DNA of 64,000 nucleotides, taken from assembly GCF_047948215.1 (NCBI RefSeq), contig NC_134456.1, positions 198,350,034-198,414,033 of the forward strand. Reading direction: 5' to 3'. This document shows, piece by piece, positions 55,205 through 64,000 of this stretch; positions within the stretch are counted from its first letter, which is position 1; each line of letters begins with the position of its first letter. This DNA comes from Lycorma delicatula. Its lineage: Eukaryota; Arthropoda; Insecta; Hemiptera; Fulgoridae. A program made the position numbers and the translations under genes. Under the pieces are notes generated by a model. That model saw only the letters and a program-made list of their open reading frames with translations. It ran no database searches and was not told the origin of the DNA.

Positions 55205-56926
55205 CTGGGAGTTCTGAAGATACTCGAGTTCTGGTGTTTGCAACATAAGATGGTGTTTAGCCCAGAGAAAACAATGATGATGTTGCTCAAGGGCAGACTA
55301 GCCGTTACACAATGGCTACTTATATCGGTGACAGGCATTGAATTAAGTATGTCCCTCTGCAGAAGTATCTAGGTGTTATTCTTGATGAGAATCTTCAATT
55401 CAAGGAGCACTTTCAATATGCTGCCGTAAAGGCTTGTTCTGCTTTATTCAATGTTTGGAGAGCAGTTCATCCTGATTGGGGGCTTAATTTCAGAACCATG
55501 TGTATTCTATATAACGGTTATGCAAAGCTATAATGCTGCTTGCTGCATCTGTCTGGGCTCATCGAATGAGGTAGAAATGTTATATGAATATTTTGTTGAG
55601 AGCCCAGCATTTCCTATTGTTATCTGTGATTGATATCTGTAGGACTGTCTCTTTAGAGGTGGTCCTTGTTATCTCTGGTATTTAGCCCATTGATATCCTT
55701 CCAACTGAACACCAATTATTTTATGATAATAAAGGTAGGCTAACTTACCTCTGGGCTCTAGGCTAAAAGAAATAAACAACCAAGTTTTCCATTTATGGCA
55801 GGTCAGGTGGACTGAATCATCCAGTGCAGGTTGTTGAAGTATGCAGTGTTGTAAGGTGGATTTCCCCCAATCAGCATATTACACATTTTCTTCCTAGATA
55901 TGGGTTTTCCAGATAGTTTGGCCAGATTTGGTTTGATTAATTCAAGCTTGCTCCAGAGTGTAGGACCATCATTGTGATGTCTTGTATGTCTGTCCCAGGT
56001 ATAAAGCTGAACTTACCAAAGTAATTATGAGAGTTTGCAGGAATCAATTCTGGTTTTGATCTGCAAGTTAAGTGGAAAATTAAAAGGGAGTGGAACATAG
56101 TTGCTGACGTCCTTAGGTTCTTAGCTCTGTGGAGGGTAGCTGAGGGGGTTTGATGCTGTTATAGATGTATAGGTAGAATAGCAACCATGTTGGCTAGGGG
56201 TTTTCCTGGATGCTTACTTTGCTAAGATAGGTATTTTGGCATCGAGCCCCTGTTAGTTGAGATATTCGCTGTTAGGATGAGAATTCATATGTGGAAAACT
56301 CTATGATGGAGCTGTGGCATGGGGAGATGTAGGCATTGATCTCTCTCCTGAAAGTGGACCAGAGCAGAAAGAGACAGGGTATGGTTTCATTAGATGCATA
56401 TTAAATTTATGAATCTGTTTCTTGATTTTTAAGTAAATCAAAAGGACTTTGAGTAAATTGAATTGTAGGACAAAGTTGTTGTTACACTCAACACCCGGCA
56501 AGGGCACAGAGAATGCAATTCGTAGGATGATGGATTTGGCTTCATCCAGCGAGTGCAAATATCTACTCGGCGTCTTTTTGGACATATCCGGGGCTTTCAA
56601 TAACTTATGGTGGCCCTCTACTTGTTTCAATTTCATCAGCGTGGGGTGCACAGTAGATGAGAGTAGAACTCTCAAGCTATTTCAGCGATAGAACCATCAT
56701 CCTTCGTGACGGTGGTTCGGAAGTAGGAAAGACCCTGTTTAAAAGTTGTCCACAGGACAGTGTTCTAGGTCCACTCATCTGGGTCGTTGAGCTCGACTCT
56801 CTCATGTGACTGTGGATGCCCAGTGCCTGCGGCATTGTGGCTTATGCCGACAATGGGTTGCTGCTGGTCGAGGGCAGTTCGCATGGCGAGATGCTCAGAG
56901 CCACTTAGGTATGTAAGGTTCTAAGG

Positions 56927-57418
56927 TTGTGGAGTCTTCAGTATAAGATGGTTTTCAGTGAAGAGAAAACCACTATGCTGGTTCTTAAAGGTCGTCTAGT
57001 GACAACCCATCATCCGTGGGAAGGCATGGATGGCCTTCAGAATAGGTATGTTATTGTTGAGAAGTATCTGGGTGTCATCCTTGATGAGAGGCTTCAATTC
57101 AAGGAGCACCTTCAGTTTGTTGCGAAGAAGGCCATCAATGCCTTCTTTGGTGTCCGTATAGTCATCCATCTCGATTGGGGGTTCAATTATCGTACCATAT
57201 GTATTCTTTACAAAGGTGTCTGTGAGGCCATAATGTTGTACGCTGTGCCCATCTGGGCTTATCGTTTACAATTCCAGTGTTATAGGGATATTCTTTTGCG
57301 AGCCCAGCATCTTTTGTTGTTAGCTGTAGTCGGTGGCTACAGAACTGTCTCGAGAGAGGCAGTTTCTGTGGTCGCCAGCAATAAACCCCTTGATATTTTA
57401 GCTACAGAACGTTGCTAG
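56927..57418 (+). pseudogene. R1-like reverse transcriptase thumb region
   Basis: A 163-codon open piece of copy C: MVFSEEKTTMLVLKGRL, VIVEKYLGVILDERLQFKEH, AINAFFGVRI, then CILYKGVCEAIMLYAVPIWA and LRAQHLLLLAVVGGYRTVS. Y.LG..LDE....H and L..V.GYRT.S are standard in the post-palm region of R1/jockey-group LINEs. It opens and closes at stops within a longer original frame, so its ATG is not the real start. Confidence 0.75.
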
Positions 57419-57504
57419 CGGTACATATCCAAGAAGGAAGACCTTCTTACTTCTGGGCATATGCGAGAAATTGAAGACCAAAGTTTCAACTCTTGGCAAG
57501 CTAG

Positions 57505-57828
57505 GTGGGACGATTCTTCTACTGGTCGGTGCACGCAGTCTTCTACTTATCTTTCCAAATGTTAGGGAGCTGCGAGCATTTAATTAGTTGGGTCTTCCCC
57601 AATCAGAACACAACTCAGTTCCTTTCAGGACATGGTGCCTTTAGGAATAGTTTGGTTAGGTTTAGTTTGGTTGACTCCAGCTTGTGTCTGTTGTGTAGGG
57701 TCAATGATACTGTGGACCATGCCCTCTATGTTTGTCCCCGGTGTGAAGCTGAACGTACCAAAGTTGTTAGGGAACTCGAGAGGGTGAACACCTTCTTTGA
57801 TTTGCGAGGTCAGCTGGAAGACTCATAG
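57505..57828 (+). pseudogene. R1-like LINE C-terminal zinc-knuckle region
   Basis: After a stop and frameshift the C-terminus of copy C stays open for 107 codons. FLSGHGAFRNSLVRF is followed by CLLCRVNDTVDHALYVCPRC, a Cys-Cys-His-Cys knuckle of the type that ends R1-clade proteins, and EAERTKVVREL. It finishes at a stop near the expected protein end. The product as it stands is a fragment. Confidence 0.75.
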
Positions 57829-58061
57829 AATGGTCAATAGTGGCTGGCTTCCTCGCCCTGAGCAGGATGGCCAAAGGAGTATAGAGTAGCACCCCGGGTG
57901 GCTGGGGACTGCCTGGGCAGTTGATTGACTGAAGGTAGGCGTGCTGGCATCGAGCCATGGTTAGATTAAATTTTTGGTGATTATTTTGACTGTTTAGCTG
58001 TCGGCGGAACAGCGACTGCACTGCCGAGGACATGGGTTACTATGCGGCCGTGAGGTGTATT

Positions 58062-58165
58062 GGCATTTTGATGAGGGCAGTTTTGAATGATTACACGACA
58101 CCATCGGCGGGATGGCGTTTTGATGAGGGTAGTTTTTAATGATTACACGACACCGTCGGCGGGAT
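58062..58165. repeat. 52-bp tandem duplication in LINE 3' UTR
   Basis: GGCATTTTGATGAGGGCAG... (58062-58113) is repeated directly at 58114-58165 with a few substitutions. It includes ATGATTACACGACACC and TCGGCGGGAT in each unit. Confidence 0.95.
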
Positions 58166-59331
58166 GGCGACTGCACTGCCAATGGTATGGATCCCATGCA
58201 GCCGTGAGATGTAGCGACATCTCAACGATGTTCGAAATTAAGTAAATGTCACTCGGGACTCTCTGATGGAGCTAAGTGGGAGTAGGAGGTCTGTCTGCCT
58301 CTCCCTGATAGACCAGACCAGAGTCCATAATGAAACAAAGTCAGGGGGCATGAACTGAAGTTGAGTTCACTAAGGGAACCAGGACTAAATTTTGTTGTTG
58401 TGAACAACATTTTTGGTGGTACGTTTTTGTTAAATTGCTTTGTATTTAGAGAAATTTACTAGAAATTGGCTTAAATTAAAGGTAGAACTAGGCGCAGTGT
58501 TTGTGCTTCCGCGAACTCCGTTAGCTAGTTCAGAGGCTAACAATGTAGGACATTCAAAATGTCTGGATGAGGCCTAAAGCAAAGGCAGAAGCTATGTTTG
58601 AAAATCACCGATGTAAATGTCTACCAAGGCAATTTACATTGGTGGCATATCAGTGAGACCTGGCTTATTACTATGAGATGTAAAAAGGTAGAAGGCAATA
58701 GATGACTCCTGTTAAAGCCCATCAGGACGAGGAACGAGGGGGGTGGCAACTGGAAGCGTCACAAGGCAGGTGTCTTTTCCTACAGGGTTGGGATGTTGCA
58801 ATTAACAGAGCCCCTGTGGACGAATGGATAAGGACACCTTTTGGGACACAGGAATTGTGTTGCAATCAACACTTGTTTTGTTGGTCAAAGACTTAATCAA
58901 TTAATGATTCGAGTGCATAGTCTAATTAAATTAGATATAAGAAGAGTTTTTGTATGAAACCTTTGGTGTTAGAGGAAGGTGAGGGGATTGTGCTCCCACG
59001 AATCGGTTAATTTGATAGTTGAGGGTTGTAAGTTATGGTAGGTGGTCATGGTTGAAAGAGGCCACATGAAGACAATAGTAAGTTGTGTAAATATACTGAA
59101 TGTGTATGTCTGCCAAGGCATTTGCATCAGTGGCATCCTGACAGAAGCCAAACTGACGACTGTGTTGTATTCAGAAGTTTAGAGGGTCTAAAAGACTACT
59201 TCTCATAAAGCAGATCAGGGCTAGGAATGGAGGAGGTGATGTGGCAACTGGTATCATCATCACAGGGCAGATGTCTTTTCCTAGGGGGGTCAGACGCTTT
59301 AATGGCTAATGACCATTGTAACGGATTCTCC

Positions 59332-62300
59332 TAAAAAAAAGAAATAATTGTGTAAATAACAATTGAAACACCAAATTCAAGAGAGGTCTGACGATCAAAA
59401 AGAAATTTAGCAAGAGACAAAAAATTGATTAATTAAAAAAATAAAACTAAAAGATTAAGGTATGATACTTTATTAGGTAAACGATTAAAAAAATGGCCTA
59501 AATGCATTATGCAATATAAAATTGACATTTATTTTAAGCACAATATATATAATGACAATCAGACCCATGTGGAACCAGAATGATGAAAATCTGCATTCCT
59601 TAAAAAATATTTTCCCATTAATTTTACAAAAAATTATGAATTTAACTTATTGAAACTTTTTTATTATGGATCGTTATAGAAATGTAAATGCCTAAATGTG
59701 AAAATTGGAACTCACAAATAATAAAAATCTTCACCTTAGAAAAACGCTGCTCAAAAAACTTTGGATATAACTAAAATTAAATTCAATACTGAATGGAATT
59801 TCCAGCAATGTTATGGAAAAAAACATGAAATTATTAGTTTACAAAGCAAATTAATATCATTATCCATAATTAATATATACAAACCCAGTCGTGTAATAAC
59901 AAGCATTTTGGGCAAACATTGTTGACAAAATCCTCATTTTCAATTATCTGACTGAAATTATTATTATTAACATATAAAATAGCGATAAACTTTGCCACAT
60001 AAGCTTCAGTGATACAATGAGTGAGTTTAAGAACATCTGTCAGTTCAGGTGCATTTATTGGAAGCCTAATAATATATGGTTCTTGCAGGAAAATGGCATT
60101 TTGAATATTAGACAAGTGAATGTTTCAAATAAAACTGCATTTAACAAGCAATATGCTGCCATAGAGAATTTTTGTGTTATACTGTACTGTTCTAATTACT
60201 GTTTTTTAATTTCTTTGTTTCATTTATGATTGATTTAAAAAAATGTGACAACACAGTTGTAGGACTTTCCCGTCGCACAGCTTTTTTCTCATGCATGGCT
60301 TACACACAACTTAATTTAAAATACATTAGTAATCTGACCAAGTTTGGTAAAAATCAGTCCAGTAGTTCTGGAGATGTAAGGTGTGAGACACCATACACAC
60401 ACATGAACATATGAACATCTGGAAAATTTCCATCCAGTTTTTGAGTTCCTTAGGTGTCAAAACGTCAAGATCCGTTGGAAACCACATATGTATACCAAAT
60501 TATTTTATATTTTATATGTACCCAAATTGGACATTACAATACTTTCCTTTCTACAGCTATAATTATGCTACAGCACTAGACAGAAAAGTAAAAGAGAAAT
60601 TAAGCTCCACTGAAATTCCCACCATTTTTCCCTTAATTTCAATTATTTTAAAGTTTACCCTAATTAAGTCAAGTTTTTCTCAATTATTCCAAAGCTGTGG
60701 AGCTTTTGCTGCACAGCAACATATGCTCTTTCTCTGGAAAATCGATTTCAATGATCTTATCATTAATGACAAACAATTACCAGTACCTTTTAATATTATT
60801 GTGGTTTTGCCTATACTCATTTTAGAGAAAATGTCCAACTTCTTAACAGATGTTGCACAATAAATAATTTAGTATCCTTTACTCTGTGTTTTAAATAAAA
60901 TAAAATTACAAATATTTGATGCTAATGTTTATTTCCAAAAGGTCCTGTTGCAATTGTTCAATTCCAAACACTCCCTACTACTGCAGTAGAGCATTTCTTG
61001 AAATAACTGATAGGATTTTTTCTGTAAGATTCAATACATATTTTGGAGCCATATTGACACTAGCAAATCACATTGTAAAACTATGCACAAAAATGTAATA
61101 AACTATTTTGAAAAATTAACATAGTTGGGCCTGCCTAGAACTTAATTCTTAAATTACAAAAATGTTCATTACTTCTGGGTTTTTTTTTATAAAATATTAA
61201 ACTGCTAAAAACTATTAACGTTTTTAATAAAAATCAACAAGACCTTGTTATCAACTAGGATTGTTGTTATTTGAATCACAATACTTTCTGTCATTTTTAG
61301 ACTTCATTGGTAACATTAGCGCTGTCTTCCAACTTAAATCATATCAGTGGTTTTTTTTTTTGTAAGTTTGAAATATATAAAATATTAACTTTTATTTTAA
61401 TAAACTGACCAACAAAACTTTCATCAATAACAGATTATAAGTTTCCTTTAAGGTGCAAATAGATATACTATTAAGAGATACCTAATCAGTTGACTATCCA
61501 TACCATATTTTCGGTATCGCACCATTATCTGTTACTACTTACTTATCTACTACTACTGCTAATATCTACCCTACTATTGTGTTAAAGCACACATACATAC
61601 CATGGTATATACCATTTGGTATATACATACCAAATAGTAACAGTGGTAAAAAATAAATTTGTTTACATAATTTATCCCAAATACTGAGGTACCTTAACAA
61701 ATAATTATTGAATGCCAGTCAAATTTATCACTGATGTTTACTGTTAGTGCAATATTATTTAAACAAAATACAAACCAAAATGTTCAATGCATGTATTCTT
61801 AATACCAACATAACTAGTATTTTAGAGTATGTTTGTGTAACAACCACTTAGTGTTACATTTAACACTAACTACAACATATCACTTTGCAGCAACCATTAA
61901 TGTTTCCATGAAAGGAAAAAATAGTTATAATCTAATTTATTATAATTTTAACTAAAAACTAACTTTGTGTTTGTTTTTTATCTTTTATATTTTATTATTC
62001 AGTTTAGACGTAGTTGATAAAGATAAAATTTATTTAATTTTTAAAGTTAAATGTAAAATAAATCTGGAAAGGAAAAGAGTAATAATTTAGTTGTAGTTTA
62101 CTATCTAGATGTAAACATGATTGAAGAATGAGTAACATACATGTGTAAATTCAAATTTTTAACAGAAGTTTTTCTTTTTAAAAGATATTTAGTAACTCAT
62201 AACTTGATAAACATTTCCTTTTTTAATTTGCATTTACCTAACCATTAGTAGCTATCAAATTATATCTTAAAGGGAAGCCATTTATCAGTTTTGATGAAAA

Positions 62301-63366
62301 TTGCATAAACATCTGTTAGTTACAGCTTTTGAATTAATTGACTTATTTACTTTTTTACTTTTTAATTTTTTTTTTTTTTTTTTTTTTTTTTATAAAAAGC
62401 GTGAAGTGTAAAAGCAATAGTTTACTGTAATTTTTTGTGAATTTGTGAAATAAAGATTAAGTTTCTCTTTTTAATTCATTATAAAATGGTATATTTGTGA
62501 TTTCTTCATTAATTTTTTCATAATTTAATATTATTTAAAGAGTTCAATGAAGAAAGGAAGCAGTTGTTAATTCTAAAGCTTTAAAATTATTACATATTTA
62601 ATGCTTGAATAGCTTTAATGATTGTGTAATTAAAAACATTTTTATAAACTCAGTAAATTACATGATTTATCAGTTAATCAGAGAAATTATCTTATATTTC
62701 TTTTATTATTGTTTGTTTTTTCTCTTTAGTAAATTGAAATTTTTTCTTATTAAGTAATCAGTAAATAAAAGCGATCAATTTAATTACATATTAATACAGT
62801 TATAAGTAATTTTACAAATTATAGTTAATTACCTTATTTGTTGCACAGGTCAAATTGATATAATTTATAAAGAAGTTCAGTTATGTTATTTCTTACAGTT
62901 TGCACTCAAAGATATGTAGTAGAACAAATTTAACGTTTTTGTAAGTGTAGATTTATTAGTTACATATTTTTAAGTTGAATACACTCCGATTCTAAGTAAT
63001 ACATTTTTTAAAGTTCTTCTAAATTTATCAGTTAATTGATTCTGAGAATTGTTATTTCCGTCTCCATTTTATAATTCTGGTTTTAAATTTTATTATTAAA
63101 GTACTTATGCCTTTCGTATTTTAACTTCCTTTCCATACATATTAATATTTTTAAAGATTTTTTTTATATTTTTTGTTTTCTTTTCTTGCTTTTTGATTAA
63201 CAATTTTAAATAATTTGATCAGTGTTCATTGTATTTTATACTGGTTTTTGGGTTTATATTATTCAGTTTCTTTTTTTTTACAAGGGGATGGGATATTTTA
63301 ATAAATCAATATTTTGTATTTTATTCTATAGTATCATATGAGCATTATTATAGACAAGTATTAATT
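59332..63366. other. unassigned DNA with a possible dispersed repeat
   Basis: No gene is supported. Segment 60240-60500 contains ACCAAGTTTGGTAAAAATCA, GTCCAGTAGTTCTGGAGAT and GTGTCAAAACGTCAAGATCC. Phrases like these recur in many arthropod repeats, so it is probably the tail of a mobile element. The 150-codon frame at 60411-60863 lies in and after it and resembles no family I know. A run of 26 T (62366-62391) lies further right. The rest is plain AT-rich sequence. Confidence 0.4.
62366..62391. repeat. poly(T) run
   Basis: 26 consecutive T on the plus strand. It could be the poly(A) tail of an old minus-strand retroposon, but no element body or target duplication was identified. Confidence 0.8.
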
Positions 63367-63400
63367 ATTTTGGTTCAACATATATATGTTGAACCAAAAT
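63367..63400. repeat. perfect 34-bp palindrome
   Basis: ATTTTGGTTCAACATAT followed directly by its exact reverse complement, with no loop. It lies beside a minus-strand transposase remnant and may mark its 3' end or a terminal-repeat junction. Confidence 0.9.
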
Positions 63401-64000
63401 ATGTGTCCGAAAATGCTTTGTTTGCGAGTTTCAGCTAGTGAAAGTTTTTGCTCGGATTTCGGCTATCCTGGTCAATTAAGGGGAAAAGAACTAGTGAATT
63501 CTTATGGTTTTTAACCTGAAAAATTGAATAAAATAGTTCCAAGAATCGTATCTGCAGTAGTTTCTGAGAAATATGGGGTGAAAAACAACAAATTTGGGTA
63601 AAAAATCCTGTTTTTTTTATGTTTGACATACAATAACTTTGTTAAATGGGTTGTAAACACATAAAACCTTTAACCACTTGTAGAGAATTTAATTCTGAAC
63701 AAAATTTTGTTAAATAAGTTGAATAAAACAAAGAAAAGTTAGAAAAATTTGAATTTTATTTAAAAACAGTAACTAGACCAAAGTGTATTACACGTAACAG
63801 TTTATATATAATAAACATTCCAATTGAGCCCGCCATTTTCACATTTCTTGGCATACTTCTGTACTGATTTTATTGTTCTTTTTAGTTCTTCAGGGCTGCA
63901 CTGAAGTTGCTCAGCTGCATCCATAATGTGGACAATTAATTCCTCACAAGAATGTATTTTTGTTTTGTATACAGTATTTTTCATTCATCCCCAGTTAAAA
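63401..64000 (-). mobile_element. mariner/Tc1-like element running off the edge
   Basis: On the minus strand, the transposase C-terminus (63802-63999) is followed by about 400 bp of noncoding sequence down to the palindrome at 63367-63400. The N-terminal two thirds and the 5' end lie beyond the right edge. The left boundary is not certain. Confidence 0.6.
63802..63999 (-). pseudogene. mariner/Tc1-like transposase C-terminus
   Basis: Minus-strand residues FNWG, an in-frame TGA, then MKNTVYKTKIHSCEELIVHI, MDAAEQLQCSPEELKRTIKS and KYAKKCENGGLNWN. This follows the end of IS630/mariner-type transposases of insects (F.LWG.LK..VY......LEEL...I..A....P..L.R...S...R...C...GG). The TGA sits where Tyr is usual in WGYLK, so the ATG after it is not the real start. 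The gene is partial at the window edge and broken. Confidence 0.7.

Larger units (their letters stand above)
56496..58870 (+). mobile_element. R1-like LINE copy C, inserted in copy B
   Basis: Younger and GC-richer than its surroundings. It is flanked by a probable 15-bp target duplication, TGTTACACTCAACAC just before and TGTTGCAATCAACAC at its end. 5'-truncated inside the reverse transcriptase (ENAIRRMMDLASSSECKYLL, then GVFLDISGAFNNLWWP near 56508-56620). The active site near 56835-56860 reads AYADNGLLL, so the second Asp of YxDD is changed to Asn. Several stops and a frameshift are present. It belongs to a family close to R1-clade LINEs. Its 3' UTR includes a 52-bp tandem duplication (58062-58165). 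Confidence 0.8.
55205..59331 (+). mobile_element. R1-like LINE copy B, split by copy C
   Basis: 5'-truncated. It starts in the reverse transcriptase just after the YxDD site (WCLQHKMVFSPEKTMMM, near 55232-55290), then KYLGVILDENLQFKEHFQ near 55370-55415, with stops throughout. It runs to the shared 3' UTR word TTAAGTAAATCAAAAGGAC near 56431. It is interrupted at about 56495 by copy C. The rest of its 3' UTR follows from about 58871 (CTTGTTTTGTTGGTC; GTGCATAGTCTAATTAAATT; GCATTTGCATCAGTGGCATC; GGTCTAAAAGACTAC) and ends in an A-rich tail near 59331. The two halves together match copy A block by block. Confidence 0.8.

Noticed and set aside
56301..56675. 124-codon minus-strand frame
   Set aside because: Antisense to the R1-like LINE copies; a shadow of their coding and UTR sequence.
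57767..58197. Minus-strand frames of 88 and 67 codons with Pro/Ser/Arg-rich residues
   Set aside because: They lie antisense to the LINE 3' end and its tandem duplication; composition reflects the GC-richer LINE.
58702..58896. 64-codon plus-strand frame in the LINE 3' region
   Set aside because: It spans the junction of copies C and B, so cannot be an ancestral coding region.
60411..60863. 150-codon plus-strand gene
   Set aside because: Long for this region, but low-complexity and hydrophobic, overlapping a probable repeat. No splice support, no family resemblance.
1..64000. CRISPR arrays, operons, riboswitches, bacterial genes
   Set aside because: No regularly spaced repeats with unique spacers, no clustered long frames and no ribosome-binding sites; the sequence is eukaryotic throughout.

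Overview
This is a window of an AT-rich, intron-rich animal genome, almost certainly an insect. The evidence is a widely spaced spliced gene with GT-AG introns, many dead mariner/Tc1 elements, tRNA-derived SINEs, an R1-like LINE, RTE fragments, a Penelope-like remnant and a solo LTR. I suspect a hemipteran from the repeat types, with low confidence. No bacterial-style genes, CRISPR arrays or true tRNA/rRNA genes were found.

The one gene I can identify is on the minus strand. It is an orthologue of Golgi integral membrane protein 4 (GOLIM4/GPP130). It has a 5' exon at 39398-39179 and eight further exons: 37986-37808, 34717-34559, 32069-31923, 31698-31543, 29742-29656, 22801-22742, 15621-15322 and 5550-5486. 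All junctions have GT/AG borders and compatible phases. The protein is a short basic N-terminus, one membrane anchor, a long coiled coil, then an Ala/Pro/Gln-rich, Asn- and acid-containing tail. Reading through exon 8 gives a 422-residue product. Using a donor that overlaps the exon 8 stop instead joins in phase to exon 9 and extends the tail past the part I can follow. A likely untranslated first exon ends at 44634.

Left of about 44.6 kb the plus strand looks A-rich; right of about 45 kb it looks T-rich. This suggests a divergent promoter near 44.6-45.2 kb and a second, plus-strand gene to the right. Only weak exon candidates of that gene are visible (ending 45192; 53963-54058).

The remainder is introns or intergenic DNA filled with decayed mobile elements. 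There are nine mariner/Tc1-like copies (2.3, 7.1, 16.5, 20.4, 27.2, 29.9, 32.2, 33.7 and 63.4 kb). There are three tRNA-derived SINE families, an R1-like LINE in four pieces (13.5, 26.3, 55.2 and 56.5 kb), and RTE pieces (19.0, 25.8 kb). A Penelope-like GIY-YIG remnant is split by a solo LTR (36.1-37.5 kb). A CxxC/HTH protein family typical of mobile DNA lies at 41-43 kb, a small MITE at 35.9 kb and a 698-bp foldback at 52.7 kb. Several are nested: a mariner in a SINE, a LINE in a LINE, an LTR in a Penelope element. Every transposase or reverse transcriptase seen is broken.

I found no clearly new multi-gene system. The best leads are the stop/splice-donor overlap in GOLIM4, the large foldback, the divergent promoter with its unassigned plus-strand gene, and a few coding-like remnants I could not name.
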